Positions 19,088 to 28,170 of a stretch of 64,000 bases of DNA are shown in pieces. Within the stretch, counting starts at the first letter, position 1, and each line of letters begins with the position of its first letter. The notes beneath the pieces are model-generated. The model ran no database searches. It saw only the letters and a list, made by a program, of their open reading frames with translations, and had not been told where the DNA came from. The translations under genes were made by a program, and so were the position numbers. Source of the DNA: Leucobacter chromiisoli (GTDB lineage: Bacteria > Actinomycetota > Actinomycetes > Actinomycetales > Microbacteriaceae); NCBI RefSeq assembly GCF_016522505.1, contig NZ_JAEHOH010000007.1, positions 61,291 through 125,290 of the forward strand, read 5' to 3'.

Positions 19088-20350
19088 ATGCTGCAGCGCG
19101 ATCTTCTCGACGACGCGATGCGCCGCGCCCTCGCCCTCGCCGGCCGGGGACCCGCCGACGACCCCAACCCGCAGGTCGGCTGCGTGATCCTCGATCCCGA
19201 GGGCCGAATCGTGGCGGAGGGGTGGCACCGCGGCGCCGGCAGCCGGCACGCCGAGGTCGACGCGCTCGGCCGCGTGCCCGAGGCCTGGCGCTCGCGCCCC
19301 GGCGAACTCACCGCGGTCGTCACGCTCGAACCGTGCAACCACGTCGGGCGCACCGGGCCGTGCGCACTGGCGCTCGCGGAGTTCGGGATCGGCTCCGTCG
19401 CATTCGCCCTCGACGATCCCGGCGACGCCTCCGCGGGCGGCGCCGAGTCGCTGCGCGCCGCGGGAGCCGACGTGCTCGGGGGCGTGCTCGAGTCAGAAGC
19501 CCGTGCCCTGCTCGGGCCCTGGCTCGCACGACAGCGCGCAGGAGCCGCCGCCGCATCGTCCGCAACCGCACCGCCCGCCGCATCACCCGCCGCCGCACCG
19601 CGCCCCCGGGTGATCGCGAAGTGGGCGCAGACCCTCGACGGTCGCGCCGCGGCAGCGAACGGCACGAGCCGGTGGATCACGGGTGCCGAGGCACGCGCCG
19701 ACGTGCACCGCCGCCGCGCGGAGGCCGACGCGATCCTCGTCGGCACGGGCACGCTGCTCGCCGACGATCCCGCCCTGACCGCGCGCGCGCACGACGGAGA
19801 ACTGCTGGTCGATCCGGAGCGGCAGCCGGTTCCCGTGGTCGTCGGCCGGCGCCCGATCCCGAGCGGTGCGCGCGTGCTGCGGCACCCGGCGCTCGCCGCA
19901 CGCGGGCTGGAGGCGCCGATCCGGCTGCGCGGCGACGACCTCGCCGCCGACCTCGCCGAGCTCGCGCGGCACGGGATCCGCTCCGTGTTCGTCGAGGGCG
20001 GCCCCGGGATCATCGGCTCCCTGCTGGCGAGGGGACTCGCCGACGAGGTGCTCGTCTACCTCGCCCCCGCGCTGCTGGGCGGCCCGGGCCTCGCCATCGG
20101 CGACATCGGGATCGACGACATCTCCGGGATCCGACGGTTGGACATCACCGAGACCCTGCCGCTCGGCCGCGATCTGCTGCTGCGCGGCCGATTGCCGGCG
20201 AGCTCCTCCGACCCGCCGCGATACGCCGAACGCAAGCGGCCCGCAGATCGCATGCGGCCCGCCGAACGCCCCCGCGATCCGGATCACGGGCACCCCGCCG
20301 ACCGTCCCCACCCCGACCCCGCACTCATCCCCGCAACGGAGGAGCACTGA
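19088..20350 (+). CDS. ribD: Bifunctional riboflavin deaminase/reductase
   Basis: Second and third steps of riboflavin synthesis: deamination of the pyrimidine from GTP, then reduction of its ribosyl side chain (420 aa). The N-terminal deaminase has the zinc site HAEVDAL (His54, Glu56) and EPCNHVGRTGPC (Cys83, Cys92). The C-terminal reductase begins near residue 173 (RVIAKWAQTLDGRAA), with RRAEADAILVGTGTLLADDP and VEGGPGIIGSLL. Between them is an Ala-rich linker (about 155-170). An unusual tail of about 40 residues rich in Arg, Pro, Asp and His follows the reductase. It starts about 68 nt after the FMN riboswitch and its stop overlaps the ribE start by one base. Confidence 0.94.
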   Translation: MLQRDLLDDAMRRALALAGRGPADDPNPQVGCVILDPEGRIVAEGWHRGAGSRHAEVDALGRVPEAWRSRPGELTAVVTLEPCNHVGRTGPCALALAEFGIGSVAFALDDPGDASAGGAESLRAAGADVLGGVLESEARALLGPWLARQRAGAAAASSATAPPAASPAAAPRPRVIAKWAQTLDGRAAAANGTSRWITGAEARADVHRRRAEADAILVGTGTLLADDPALTARAHDGELLVDPERQPVPVVVGRRPIPSGARVLRHPALAARGLEAPIRLRGDDLAADLAELARHGIRSVFVEGGPGIIGSLLARGLADEVLVYLAPALLGGPGLAIGDIGIDDISGIRRLDITETLPLGRDLLLRGRLPASSSDPPRYAERKRPADRMRPAERPRDPDHGHPADRPHPDPALIPATEEH

Positions 20351-21060
20351 TGTTCACCGGACTCATCGAGGAAATCGGCGAGATCGTCGCCGTCCAGCCC
20401 CTCGGCGACTCGCTGCGGCTCACGATCCGGGGCCCCGTCGTCACGAGCGACGCGACGCACGGCGCGTCGATCTCGGTCTCGGGGGTCTGCCTCACCGTCG
20501 TCGAGCAGGGCGAGGCCGCGGGGGGCGGCACGTTCACCGCCGACGTCATGGCGCAGTCGATCCGCATGTCCACCCTGGGCGAGCTCGTGCCCGGCAGCCG
20601 CGTCAACCTCGAGCGGGCGGCCCGCGTCGACAGCCGTCTCGGCGGCCACATCGTGCAGGGTCACGTCGACGGAACGGCCGTGCTGCTGTCGGTCCGGCCC
20701 GGGGACGCGTGGCGCGTGCTGCGGTTCTCGCTGCCCGGCGAGCTGGCGCCGCTGCTCGTCGACAAGGGATCCGTGACGCTGTCGGGGGTGTCGCTCACCG
20801 TCTCCGGCATCGCAGCCCCCGAGGATCCCGAACCGTGGTTCGAGGTGTCGCTGATCCCGGAGACCCTCGCCGCGACCACGCTCGGCGCGCTCGAGCCGGG
20901 GGACCGCGTGAACCTCGAGACCGACATCCTCGCACGGCACGTCGCGCGCATGCAAGCGTTCGCAAAGCATGCGGAGCATGCGACTGATCGCACCGCAGAC
21001 CCGGGCGCCGCGGCTCCCGCCACCCGCCGACCCACCGATTCCGAAGGAGCGCCCGCATGA
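20350..21060 (+). CDS. ribE: Riboflavin synthase
   Basis: Final step: dismutation of two 6,7-dimethyl-8-ribityllumazine molecules to riboflavin (236 aa). Two lumazine-binding repeats are visible: MFTGLIEEIGEIVAV...GASISVSGVCLTVV and GHIVQGHVDGTAVLL...GSVTLSGVSLTVSG. The active-site phenylalanine near the N-terminus and FTADVM are present. A 30-residue Ala/Pro/Thr-rich tail follows the second repeat. The ATG at 20350 overlaps ribD by one base (TGATG) and the stop overlaps ribBA (ATGA). Confidence 0.95.
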   Translation: MFTGLIEEIGEIVAVQPLGDSLRLTIRGPVVTSDATHGASISVSGVCLTVVEQGEAAGGGTFTADVMAQSIRMSTLGELVPGSRVNLERAARVDSRLGGHIVQGHVDGTAVLLSVRPGDAWRVLRFSLPGELAPLLVDKGSVTLSGVSLTVSGIAAPEDPEPWFEVSLIPETLAATTLGALEPGDRVNLETDILARHVARMQAFAKHAEHATDRTADPGAAAPATRRPTDSEGAPA

Positions 21061-22316
21061 GCATCGCCACCATCGAGCAGGCCGTCGCGGCGATCCGCGA
21101 GGGCCGCCCCGTCATCGTCGCCGACAATGAGCACCGCGAGAACGAGGGCGACGTGATCCTCTCCGCCGAGCTCGCGACCCCCGAGTGGATCGCCTGGACC
21201 GTGCGCCACTCCTCGGGCCTGCTCTGCGCGCCCATGTCGAACGACGTGGCCGACCAGCTCGAACTGCCGATGATGGTCGAGCACAACGAGGACGCCCGCA
21301 GCACGGCCTACACGGTCACGGTCGATGCCGCGTTCGGCGTGACCACCGGCATCAGCGCGAGCGACCGCGCGACGACGCTGCGGGCCCTCGCGAACCCGCA
21401 CGCCAAGCCCGGCGATGTGCACCGCCCCGGCCACATCCTCCCGCTGCGGGCCGTCGACGGCGGGGTGCGGGTGCGCGACGGGCACACCGAGGCCTCCGTC
21501 GAGCTCATGCGCCTCGCGGGGCTCCGCCCGGTCGCCGTCATCGCGGAGATCGTGCAGGAGGACGGCGAGATGATGCGCCTGCCCGGCCTCATCGAGCTGG
21601 GCGAGCAGGAGGGGATCCCGGTCGTCACGATCGAGCAGCTCATCCGCTACCTCGACGAGCACGACCCGGCGGGCGCCCCCGCCGAGGGCGAGCCGGTGCA
21701 GCACCGCCGCGTCAGCCTGCGCGCCGACGCGCTGCTGCCCACCGAGCACGGCGAGTTCCGCGCCCGGGCCTACCGGGATCGGCGCAGCGGGGTCGACCAC
21801 GTCGCCCTCGTCGCGGCCACCCCCGACGGCGCGCTGCCCGGCGACGACGCGCTCGTGCGGGTGCACTCCGAGTGCATCACGGGCGAGGCCTTCGGCTCGT
21901 TGAAGTGCGAGTGCGGGCCGCAGCTGGACGCCGCGATGGATCTGGTGAGCGAGCGCGGCGGCGTCGTCGTCTACCTGCGCGGTCAGGAGGGGCGCGGGAT
22001 CGGGCTCGCGAACAAGCTGCGCGCCTACCAGCTGCAGGAGCAGGGCGTCGACACGCTGGACGCCAACCTGCAGCTGGGTCTCCCCGCCGATGCGCGCGAC
22101 TACACCGCGGCGGCCGAGATCCTCGCCGACCTCGGCATCGGCCGGGTGCGCCTGCTCACCAACAACCCCGACAAGGTGACGCAGCTCGAAGCGCACGGCG
22201 TGGCGGTCTCCGAGCGCGTGCCGCTGCTCGTGGGCGTGACCGAGCTGAACACGCGCTACCTGGAGACCAAGCGCGACCGGATGGGCCACCAGCTGCCCGG
22301 GGCGATGCCGGTCTAG
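21057..22316 (+). CDS. ribBA: Bifunctional dihydroxybutanone-phosphate synthase / GTP cyclohydrolase II
   Basis: Supplies both precursors of riboflavin (419 aa). The N-terminal half makes 3,4-dihydroxy-2-butanone 4-phosphate from ribulose 5-phosphate; its metal motif is DNEHRENEGD at residues 23-32 and a second site is PGHILPL with GHTEASVELMRLAG. The C-terminal half opens GTP; its zinc cysteines are 273, 284 and 286 in SECITGEAFGSLKCECG, followed by LRGQEGRGIGLANK and LLTNNPDKV. Fusion order and length are normal for actinobacteria. It overlaps ribE by four bases and is followed by ribH after about 70 nt. Confidence 0.96.
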   Translation: MSIATIEQAVAAIREGRPVIVADNEHRENEGDVILSAELATPEWIAWTVRHSSGLLCAPMSNDVADQLELPMMVEHNEDARSTAYTVTVDAAFGVTTGISASDRATTLRALANPHAKPGDVHRPGHILPLRAVDGGVRVRDGHTEASVELMRLAGLRPVAVIAEIVQEDGEMMRLPGLIELGEQEGIPVVTIEQLIRYLDEHDPAGAPAEGEPVQHRRVSLRADALLPTEHGEFRARAYRDRRSGVDHVALVAATPDGALPGDDALVRVHSECITGEAFGSLKCECGPQLDAAMDLVSERGGVVVYLRGQEGRGIGLANKLRAYQLQEQGVDTLDANLQLGLPADARDYTAAAEILADLGIGRVRLLTNNPDKVTQLEAHGVAVSERVPLLVGVTELNTRYLETKRDRMGHQLPGAMPV

Positions 22317-22388
22317 GCGCCGCCCGGCCGCCGCGCGCGTCCACCACGACCACCGCATACCACTGCACATCCAGCAAGGAGCACACGC

Positions 22389-22865
22389 ATGAGCGGAGCA
22401 GGAGCACCCGATCTCGAGGTCGACGCGACGGGTCTGCGCGTCGCGATCATCGCCGGCAGCTGGCACGAGGAGGTGATGGGCGGCCTGGTCGCCGGCGCCG
22501 AGGAGACCGCCGCGGCCTTCGGCGCCGAGCACGCGGTGTTCCGCGTCGCCGGCGCCTTCGAGCTGCCGCTCGCGGCGCAGGCGGCGCTCGGATCCGGCTT
22601 CGACGTCGCGGCCTGCCTCGGCGTCATCATCCGCGGGGGCACCCCCCACTTCGACTACGTCTGCGACGCGGTCACCGAGGGCCTCACCCGTGTGCAGCTC
22701 GACACGGGCAAGCCCGTCGGATTCGGGGTGCTCACGACCGACACCGAGCAGCAGGCCCTGGACCGGGCGGGCCTGCCGGGCTCGGTCGAGTCGAAGGGCC
22801 GTGAGGCCGTCGAGGCCTCGCTGCATCTCGCGGTCCAGCTGCGGGCGATCCGCGCGGCCGCATAG
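22389..22865 (+). CDS. ribH: 6,7-dimethyl-8-ribityllumazine synthase
   Basis: Condenses the butanone phosphate with the ribitylamino-pyrimidine in the penultimate step (158 aa); usually forms pentamers or icosahedral 60-mers. Typical segments: VAIIAGSWHEEVMGGLVAGA, RVAGAFELPLAAQAA (substrate-binding GAFE), GVIIRGGTPHFDYVCDAVTEGL with the catalytic His, and GFGVLTTDTEQQALDRAG. The ATG at 22389 follows AAGGAG. It is the last gene of the rib operon; the next gene starts 54 nt later with a GTG and is functionally unrelated. Confidence 0.96.
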   Translation: MSGAGAPDLEVDATGLRVAIIAGSWHEEVMGGLVAGAEETAAAFGAEHAVFRVAGAFELPLAAQAALGSGFDVAACLGVIIRGGTPHFDYVCDAVTEGLTRVQLDTGKPVGFGVLTTDTEQQALDRAGLPGSVESKGREAVEASLHLAVQLRAIRAAA

Positions 22866-22919
22866 GGGGACGCGCCAGCGTCGAGCTGCGCGCCAGCTCG
22901 CCCGGATAGGCTGGCTCAC

Positions 22920-24923
22920 GTGGCAGAAGACTCAGCGGCGCGGACGAAGCGCGCATCCCGGCGGGCCGGATCCGGCGCGGACGACGATCGGCCCCGCGGC
23001 CCGCGGGCGTCGCTCAGGGAGCTGATCCCGTACCTCTTCGAGCAGCGCGGCCTGCTCGCCCTCGCGCTCGCGCTCGGCGTCGTCGGCGCGGTCGCCTCGC
23101 TCGTGCAGCCGCCCCTGCTCGGGCAGATCATCTCGCGCGTGGAGGCGGGCGAGGCGCTCGGCGCGCTGCTCGCGGTGCTGACCGTGCTCGTGGTCGTGGG
23201 GGCCGTGCTCGACGGACTCCAGCACTACGTGCTGCAGCGCATGGGCGAGGGCGTCGTGCTGCACTCGCGGCGCAGGCTGATCGCGAAGATCCTGCACCTA
23301 CCCATCTCGCAGTTCGACCGCCGCCGCACCGGCGACCTCGTCTCGCGCGTCGGCAGCGACACGACCCTGCTGCGCGCGGTGCTCACGCAGGGCCTCGTCG
23401 AGGCGGCCAGCGGACTGCTCGTGTTCTTCGGTGCGCTCATCGGCATGCTCGTCATCGACGCCACGCTGTTCGGGATCACCTTCGGCGTCGTCCTCGTCGC
23501 GCTCGTCGTGGTGGTCGTCGTCTCGGGGCGCATCCGACCTGCCGTCGCGAGGGCACAGGAGAAGGTCGGCGACCTCGCCGCCCAGGTGGACCGGTCGATC
23601 TCGTCGATCCGCACCATCCGCGCCGCCGGTGCCGCCGAGCGCGAGCAGGCCGCCACCGAACGCGACGCCGTCGAGGCATACGCCCTCGGGGTGAAGGTCG
23701 CGAAGATCTCTGCGCTCATCGTGCCGGTCTCGTTCCTGGCGATGCAGCTCTCGTTCCTCGTCGTGCTCGGCCTCGGCGGCTACCGCGTGGCCACGGGAGC
23801 GATCACGATCGCCCAGCTCGTCACCTTCATCATCTTCCTCTTCCTCATGATCACGCCGCTCGGTCAGGCCTTCGGCGCCATCTCGGCCGTCAACCAGGCC
23901 CTCGGGGCGCTCGGACGCATCCAGGAGATCGCCAAGCTGCCCACCGAGACCGCGGGCGACGAGGGCCTCTCGCCCGCCGGGCGCATCGTTCCCCTCGCGG
24001 ACGTCCGCGACGAGACGGCGCCCGCGATCCGCTTCGACGACGTCCGCTTCACCTATCGCTCGGCCGCCCCCGACCGGGCCGACGCCCGCGACCTTGTGCG
24101 CAGCGGCGCCCGGGGGGCGAGGCGCGACGTCGAGGCCGCACCCGCCGAGGTCGTGGAGACCGCGGTGCTGCATGGCGTCAGCTTCGAGGTGCCCCGCGGC
24201 GCGCGGGTCGCGCTCGTCGGCCCCTCGGGCGCCGGCAAGTCGACCATCCTCGGGCTCATCGAGCGCTTCTACGACCCCGACAGCGGCTCGCTCTCGCTCT
24301 ACGGAGCCGACCTGCGCACCCTCGACCGCGCCGAGCTTCGCGCCCAGCTCGGATACGTCGAGCAGGACGCCCCCGTGCTCGCCGGCACGCTGCGCGACAA
24401 TCTCAGGCTCGGTGCGCCCGACGCGAGCGATGCGGCGTGCGAGCGCGTGCTGCGGGCGGTGAACCTCGGCGGGATCCTCGACCGCCAGGCGGCGCAGTCG
24501 CGTCGGGCGACGGAGTCGGACCAGGCTCAATCGGGGCGGGCGGCGAACGGAGCGCCCTCGGGCCTCGACATCCAGGTCGGCGAGAACGGCATCATGCTCT
24601 CGGGGGGCGAGAAGCAGCGGCTCGCGATCGCGCGCGCCCTGCTCACGGCGCCGCCGATCCTGCTGCTCGACGAGTCGACCGCCAGCCTCGACGGCGTCAA
24701 CGAGCGCCTCATGCGGGAGGCCCTCGACTCGGTCTCGACGGGCCGCACCCTCGTGGTGATCGCGCACCGGCTCTCCACCGTCGTCGACTCCGACAAGATC
24801 GTCGTGCTCGACGAGGGCCGCGTGGTCGGCGAGGGCACCCACGAGGAGCTCATCGCGTCGACGCCGCTCTACCGGGAGCTCGCCAGGCACCAGCTGCTCG
24901 TCCCCGACGATGCTAACGCCTGA
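22920..24923 (+). CDS. ABC exporter, fused membrane and ATPase domains, with insertions
   Basis: Type I exporter half-transporter (667 aa) starting with GTG at 22920 (MAEDSAARTKRASRR). A charged N-terminus is followed by six membrane helices (about 38-330) and the ATPase domain: Walker A GPSGAGKST near 432, signature LSGGEKQR near 560, Walker B LLLDESTASLDG (Ser replaces the usual Ala after Glu), AHRLSTV. Two insertions are unusual: about 40 residues rich in Arg/Ala/Asp between the first ATPase strand (RFDDVRFTYRSA) and VLHGVSFEV, and about 25 hydrophilic residues before the signature loop. It follows the rib operon on the same strand but a role in riboflavin traffic is not indicated. Substrate unknown. 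Confidence 0.85.
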   Translation: MAEDSAARTKRASRRAGSGADDDRPRGPRASLRELIPYLFEQRGLLALALALGVVGAVASLVQPPLLGQIISRVEAGEALGALLAVLTVLVVVGAVLDGLQHYVLQRMGEGVVLHSRRRLIAKILHLPISQFDRRRTGDLVSRVGSDTTLLRAVLTQGLVEAASGLLVFFGALIGMLVIDATLFGITFGVVLVALVVVVVVSGRIRPAVARAQEKVGDLAAQVDRSISSIRTIRAAGAAEREQAATERDAVEAYALGVKVAKISALIVPVSFLAMQLSFLVVLGLGGYRVATGAITIAQLVTFIIFLFLMITPLGQAFGAISAVNQALGALGRIQEIAKLPTETAGDEGLSPAGRIVPLADVRDETAPAIRFDDVRFTYRSAAPDRADARDLVRSGARGARRDVEAAPAEVVETAVLHGVSFEVPRGARVALVGPSGAGKSTILGLIERFYDPDSGSLSLYGADLRTLDRAELRAQLGYVEQDAPVLAGTLRDNLRLGAPDASDAACERVLRAVNLGGILDRQAAQSRRATESDQAQSGRAANGAPSGLDIQVGENGIMLSGGEKQRLAIARALLTAPPILLLDESTASLDGVNERLMREALDSVSTGRTLVVIAHRLSTVVDSDKIVVLDEGRVVGEGTHEELIASTPLYRELARHQLLVPDDANA

Positions 24924-25025
24924 CGCCTGAGCCTCGCGCGCCCCGCAGCCCCGGCGCTCGGCCTCACGCACCCCGCCCCCCGACGCGCCGGTGCTCGGCA
25001 ACATACGCCCGTATCCCGGCACGAA

Positions 25026-25076
25026 CCCTCCACGGTCGCATCGAAACCACGGTGGTTTCGATGCGACCGCGGAGGG
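25026..25076. terminator. 51-base near-perfect palindrome between convergent genes
   Basis: Arms of 25 bases around the single centre base 25051, with one mismatch (25032/25070): CCCTCC then CGGTCGCATCGAAACCAC, mirrored by GGTTTCGATGCGACCG and GGAGGG. It lies in the 301-nt gap between the exporter (ending 24923) and the acyltransferase (ending 25225, minus strand). A bidirectional terminator is the simplest reading; its length and perfection also suit a protein site or an extruding cruciform. The rest of the gap shows no gene or RNA. Confidence 0.55.
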
Positions 25077-25224
25077 TCGAGGCATGGGGGAGGGCGGATC
25101 AGTGAGCGACGGACCGGGTATCCGGGAAGCGAGCGCATCGGGGCCGCATGGCGCGACGAAGGAGCGACAGGCGAGGGGTTCCCTGACCGAGCGAACGTCC
25201 TGCCTGCCCCGGATCCGCGTCCCC

Positions 25225-26364
25225 CTACGGCCGCGCGAACATCGGCTCGAAGCGCGGCTCGACCAGGGGGTGGAACACCTTCGTCACCCAGCGCATCGAC
25301 AGCACGACGGTGATCGCGGCTCCGATCCCGAGCAGCACCGCGATCCCGAGCACCGAGCCCTCCGCGCCCCCGAGCGCCGAGATCCGCTCGACGGCCCCGC
25401 TCTCGCGCAGCGCCCAGATGATCGGTCCGTGCAGCAGATAGATGTACAGCGTGCGCGCCCCCCACGCCGTCGCGACACCCGAGCGGCGCGGCGTCACCAG
25501 CAGCAGCGCGAGGATCATCGCGGCCGCGATCCCGAGCAGCAGCAGCCGGACCCCGGCGCCGGTCAGCAGGATCCCCCACCAGGTGCTCGGCTCGAGGCTT
25601 CCGAGGGGAGCATCCTCCAGCATGTAGGCGTAGCCGTCGCGCCACCGCAGCCAGCTGTCGAGGCGCCACACCTCGCGCAGCTGCGGAACCGCGACGAAGC
25701 CGAGCGCCACGATCCCGAGCAGTCCCCACGCGATGGCGCGGGTGCGCCGCGCCGGGCGCATGAACCAGTCGCCGGCGAGCCAGCCGCGATCCCGGGCCAG
25801 CCAGCCGGCCACGAAGAAGGGCATGAAGCAGAGGGTGCGGGAGGCGGAGAACTCGCTACCGATCGCCGGGCTCGCCCCGGCGGCGAGCGCCAGCAGCACC
25901 GAGCACAGCAGCGGGTGCCGCAGGCGGGCGAAGTAGGGCAGCAGGATCCGCATCGTCGCGAGCGACACCAGGAACCAGAGCGACCACGCCGGCGAGACCA
26001 GGAACTTCGACGACAGGTCGTCGCCCTCGAACACGAACCGCAGTACCGCCCAGAGCCCCTCCCACAGCGCCCAGGTGATGAGCAGCTGGAACGTCGAACG
26101 CACCGCGCGGGGGGTCGTCTCGGGCCGCGAGAAGACGCCCGACAGCAGGATCATCGCCGGCATGTGGAACAGGTAGATGTAGGTGTAGATGCCCCATCCG
26201 AGCGCATCGTCCATGCGCACGGTCGAGATCGTGTGCCCCATCACGACGAGCAGGATCAGGACGAACCTGGCGTTGTCCCAGAGCGCGACGCGCTCCGTCT
26301 TCGAGACGGCGGGCAGGCCCTCGAGCTTGACGCTCGGCTGCCGGGGTGCGGATGCGGTTGACAC
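25225..26364 (-). CDS. Membrane acyltransferase, acyltransferase 3 family
   Basis: Integral membrane enzyme (379 aa) with about ten helices that transfers acyl groups, usually acetyl or succinyl, to sugars or cell-envelope glycans. The family signature is seen in helix 1: NARFVLILLVVMGHT at about residues 31-45, with the conserved Arg33 and His44. Later segments LFHMPAMILLSGVF, SLWFLVSLATMR and TLYIYLLHGPIIW are also typical. The N-terminus (about 25 residues) is hydrophilic. It faces the exporter across the palindrome; the metal importer operon ends about 75 nt behind its start and is unrelated. Confidence 0.83.
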   Translation of the reverse strand: MSTASAPRQPSVKLEGLPAVSKTERVALWDNARFVLILLVVMGHTISTVRMDDALGWGIYTYIYLFHMPAMILLSGVFSRPETTPRAVRSTFQLLITWALWEGLWAVLRFVFEGDDLSSKFLVSPAWSLWFLVSLATMRILLPYFARLRHPLLCSVLLALAAGASPAIGSEFSASRTLCFMPFFVAGWLARDRGWLAGDWFMRPARRTRAIAWGLLGIVALGFVAVPQLREVWRLDSWLRWRDGYAYMLEDAPLGSLEPSTWWGILLTGAGVRLLLLGIAAAMILALLLVTPRRSGVATAWGARTLYIYLLHGPIIWALRESGAVERISALGGAEGSVLGIAVLLGIGAAITVVLSMRWVTKVFHPLVEPRFEPMFARP

Positions 26365-26440
26365 CCCTCAAGGGTAAGCGCTGCGCGCACCGCACCCGCG
26401 CGAGAGCGGTGCGGGGTGCGGGGGCGCCCGGCGGGCGTCG

Positions 26441-27313
26441 CTACGCCCGGCCGGCAGCCTCCGCGCGGCGGCGCGAGCGGATCCTCGCCCCGAGCACCCC
26501 TCGCCTCGGACCGAACAGGTACACGAGGAAGAACGCGGCGCCCTGCACCAGCACGACCATCCCGCCGGAGGCCGTGTCGAACCCGTAGCTGAGGTATACG
26601 CCGATGATGGCGGCCACCCCGCCGATCAGCGGCGCGATCCAGAGCATGCGACCGAATCGGTCGGTCAGCAGGTAGGCGGTCGCGCCGGGGATGATGAGCA
26701 TCGCCGTGACCAGGATCACGCCGACCGCCTGCAGGGCGACCACCGCGGTCATCGCGAGCAGGCCCAGCAGGACCGCGTTGATGACGCGCGGGCTCAGCCC
26801 GATCGCGTGGGCGTGCGTGGGGTCGAAGGCGGCGAGCGTGAAGTCGCGCCGCTTGACGACCAGTACCGCCAGCACGATCGCGCCGAGGACCACCACCTGC
26901 ACGAGGTCGGCCGCGGAGGCGCCGAGCAGGTTGCCGAAGATGATGTGGGTGAGGTCGGTCTGACTCGGCGTCACCGATATGAGCACGAGGCCGAGCGCGA
27001 ACAGCGTGGTGAAGACGATGCCGATCGCGGCGTCCTCCTTCACGCGGCTCGTGTCGCGCACCACGCCGATGAGCGCCACCGCGAGCACGCCGAAGATCAC
27101 CGCCCCGAGTGCGAACGGCGCGCCCACGAGGTAGGCGAGCACCACGCCCGGCAGCACGGCGTGCGAGACCGCATCGCCCATCAGCGACCAGCCGATCAGC
27201 ACGAGCCAGCACGAGAGCACGGCGCAAACCACCGAGGCGACCACCGTGATGAGCAGCGCCCGCACCATGAAGGTGTAGCCGAGCGGTTCGATGAGGAAGT
27301 CGATCGGGTTCAT
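26441..27313 (-). CDS. Metal ABC importer permease (Mn/Zn/Fe family)
   Basis: Membrane channel (290 aa, ABC-3 family, ZnuB/MntB/SitC-like) for divalent metal uptake. About eight to nine membrane helices; the typical stretch GDAVSHAVLPGVVLAYLVGAP lies near residues 47-67, and SRVKEDAAIGIVFTTLFALG and ALQAVGVILVTAMLIIPGATAYLL follow. A basic C-terminus (RSRRRAEAAGR) ends the protein. The ATG at 27313 overlaps the ATPase stop (ATGA). It is the third gene of a binding protein-ATPase-permease operon. Mn, Zn and Fe cannot be told apart from this subunit. Confidence 0.9.
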   Translation of the reverse strand: MNPIDFLIEPLGYTFMVRALLITVVASVVCAVLSCWLVLIGWSLMGDAVSHAVLPGVVLAYLVGAPFALGAVIFGVLAVALIGVVRDTSRVKEDAAIGIVFTTLFALGLVLISVTPSQTDLTHIIFGNLLGASAADLVQVVVLGAIVLAVLVVKRRDFTLAAFDPTHAHAIGLSPRVINAVLLGLLAMTAVVALQAVGVILVTAMLIIPGATAYLLTDRFGRMLWIAPLIGGVAAIIGVYLSYGFDTASGGMVVLVQGAAFFLVYLFGPRRGVLGARIRSRRRAEAAGRA

Positions 27314-28170
27314 CGCTGCTCCTGCCCCGGGGTGTTCGGTTCGGGATCGGCGTCGGCGCCCGCGGGGTCGGTACGGACGAGATCGGCGCCGGTGCCGGCG
27401 CCGGCGTCGGAGGGGTCGGCGTCGGCGAGATCGCCGTCCCCCGGCGGAGTGCCGAACGCGAGGGCCAGGTTCTCGGGGCGCAGCACCGCCTCGGGGGTGT
27501 CGTGCAGCAGCACCCGGCGGTTCAGGAGGATCGCCTCATCTGCGAGCTGCGGGAGCGCGTGCAGGTCGTGCGTGGAGACGAGGATCGCGGCGCCGTCGGC
27601 GGCGAGTTCGCGCAGCAGGCGGGTGATGGTCTGCTCGGATCGGCGGTCCACCCCCGCGAACGGCTCGTCGAGCAGCATGACGCCCGCCCCCTGGGCGATG
27701 GCCCGCGCGACGAATGCGCGCTTGCGCTGCCCGCCGGAGAGGCGGCCGATCTGGCGCTCCGCGAGGTCGATGAGGCCGACCCGGTCGAGGGCCTCGGCGA
27801 CGGCGGCGCGATCCGCCCGGCGTGGCCTGCGCGTCGGCCCCATGCGCCCGTAGCGCCCCATGGTGACGACGTCGCGCACCGACACGGGGAACGCCCAGTC
27901 GACGGCCTCGTTCTGCGGCACGTAGCCGACCGTGCCGCTCTTGCGGGCGCGGGCGGTGGACAGGCCCTCGAGCGCGATCCGCCCGCGGTCGGGCCTCACG
28001 ATCCCCATCATGGCTTTGAACAGGGTCGACTTGCCCGCACCGTTCATACCGATGATGCCGCATACACGCCCGGCTTCGAGGCTCAGGGTGGCGCCCTCCA
28101 GCGCGAGCACCTCTCCGTAGCGCACCGTGACGTCGTCGACCCGCACCGCGGGAACACGCGCCCTCGTCAT
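27310..28170 (-). CDS. Metal ABC importer ATPase
   Basis: Cytosolic ATPase (286 aa) driving divalent metal import. Walker A GMNGAGKST at residues 41-49, the Q-loop VPQNEAVDW, signature LSGGQRKR, Walker B VMLLDEPFAGVD and the H-loop STHD are all present. A C-terminal extension of about 45 residues rich in Asp, Ala, Gly and Pro follows the conserved domain and is not needed for ATPase function; its acidity could bind metal but that is speculation. ATG at 28170 overlaps the binding-protein stop, and its own stop overlaps the permease. Confidence 0.92.
   Translation of the reverse strand: MTRARVPAVRVDDVTVRYGEVLALEGATLSLEAGRVCGIIGMNGAGKSTLFKAMMGIVRPDRGRIALEGLSTARARKSGTVGYVPQNEAVDWAFPVSVRDVVTMGRYGRMGPTRRPRRADRAAVAEALDRVGLIDLAERQIGRLSGGQRKRAFVARAIAQGAGVMLLDEPFAGVDRRSEQTITRLLRELAADGAAILVSTHDLHALPQLADEAILLNRRVLLHDTPEAVLRPENLALAFGTPPGDGDLADADPSDAGAGTGADLVRTDPAGADADPEPNTPGQEQR

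Noticed and set aside
22389..24923. The exporter as a fifth rib-operon gene for riboflavin export
   Set aside because: Only proximity supports it. It begins 54 nt after ribH with its own GTG and its family gives no flavin link.
25085..25224. Plus-strand coding region after the palindrome
   Set aside because: The open frame runs antisense into the acyltransferase, has no ribosome site and no recognisable domain.
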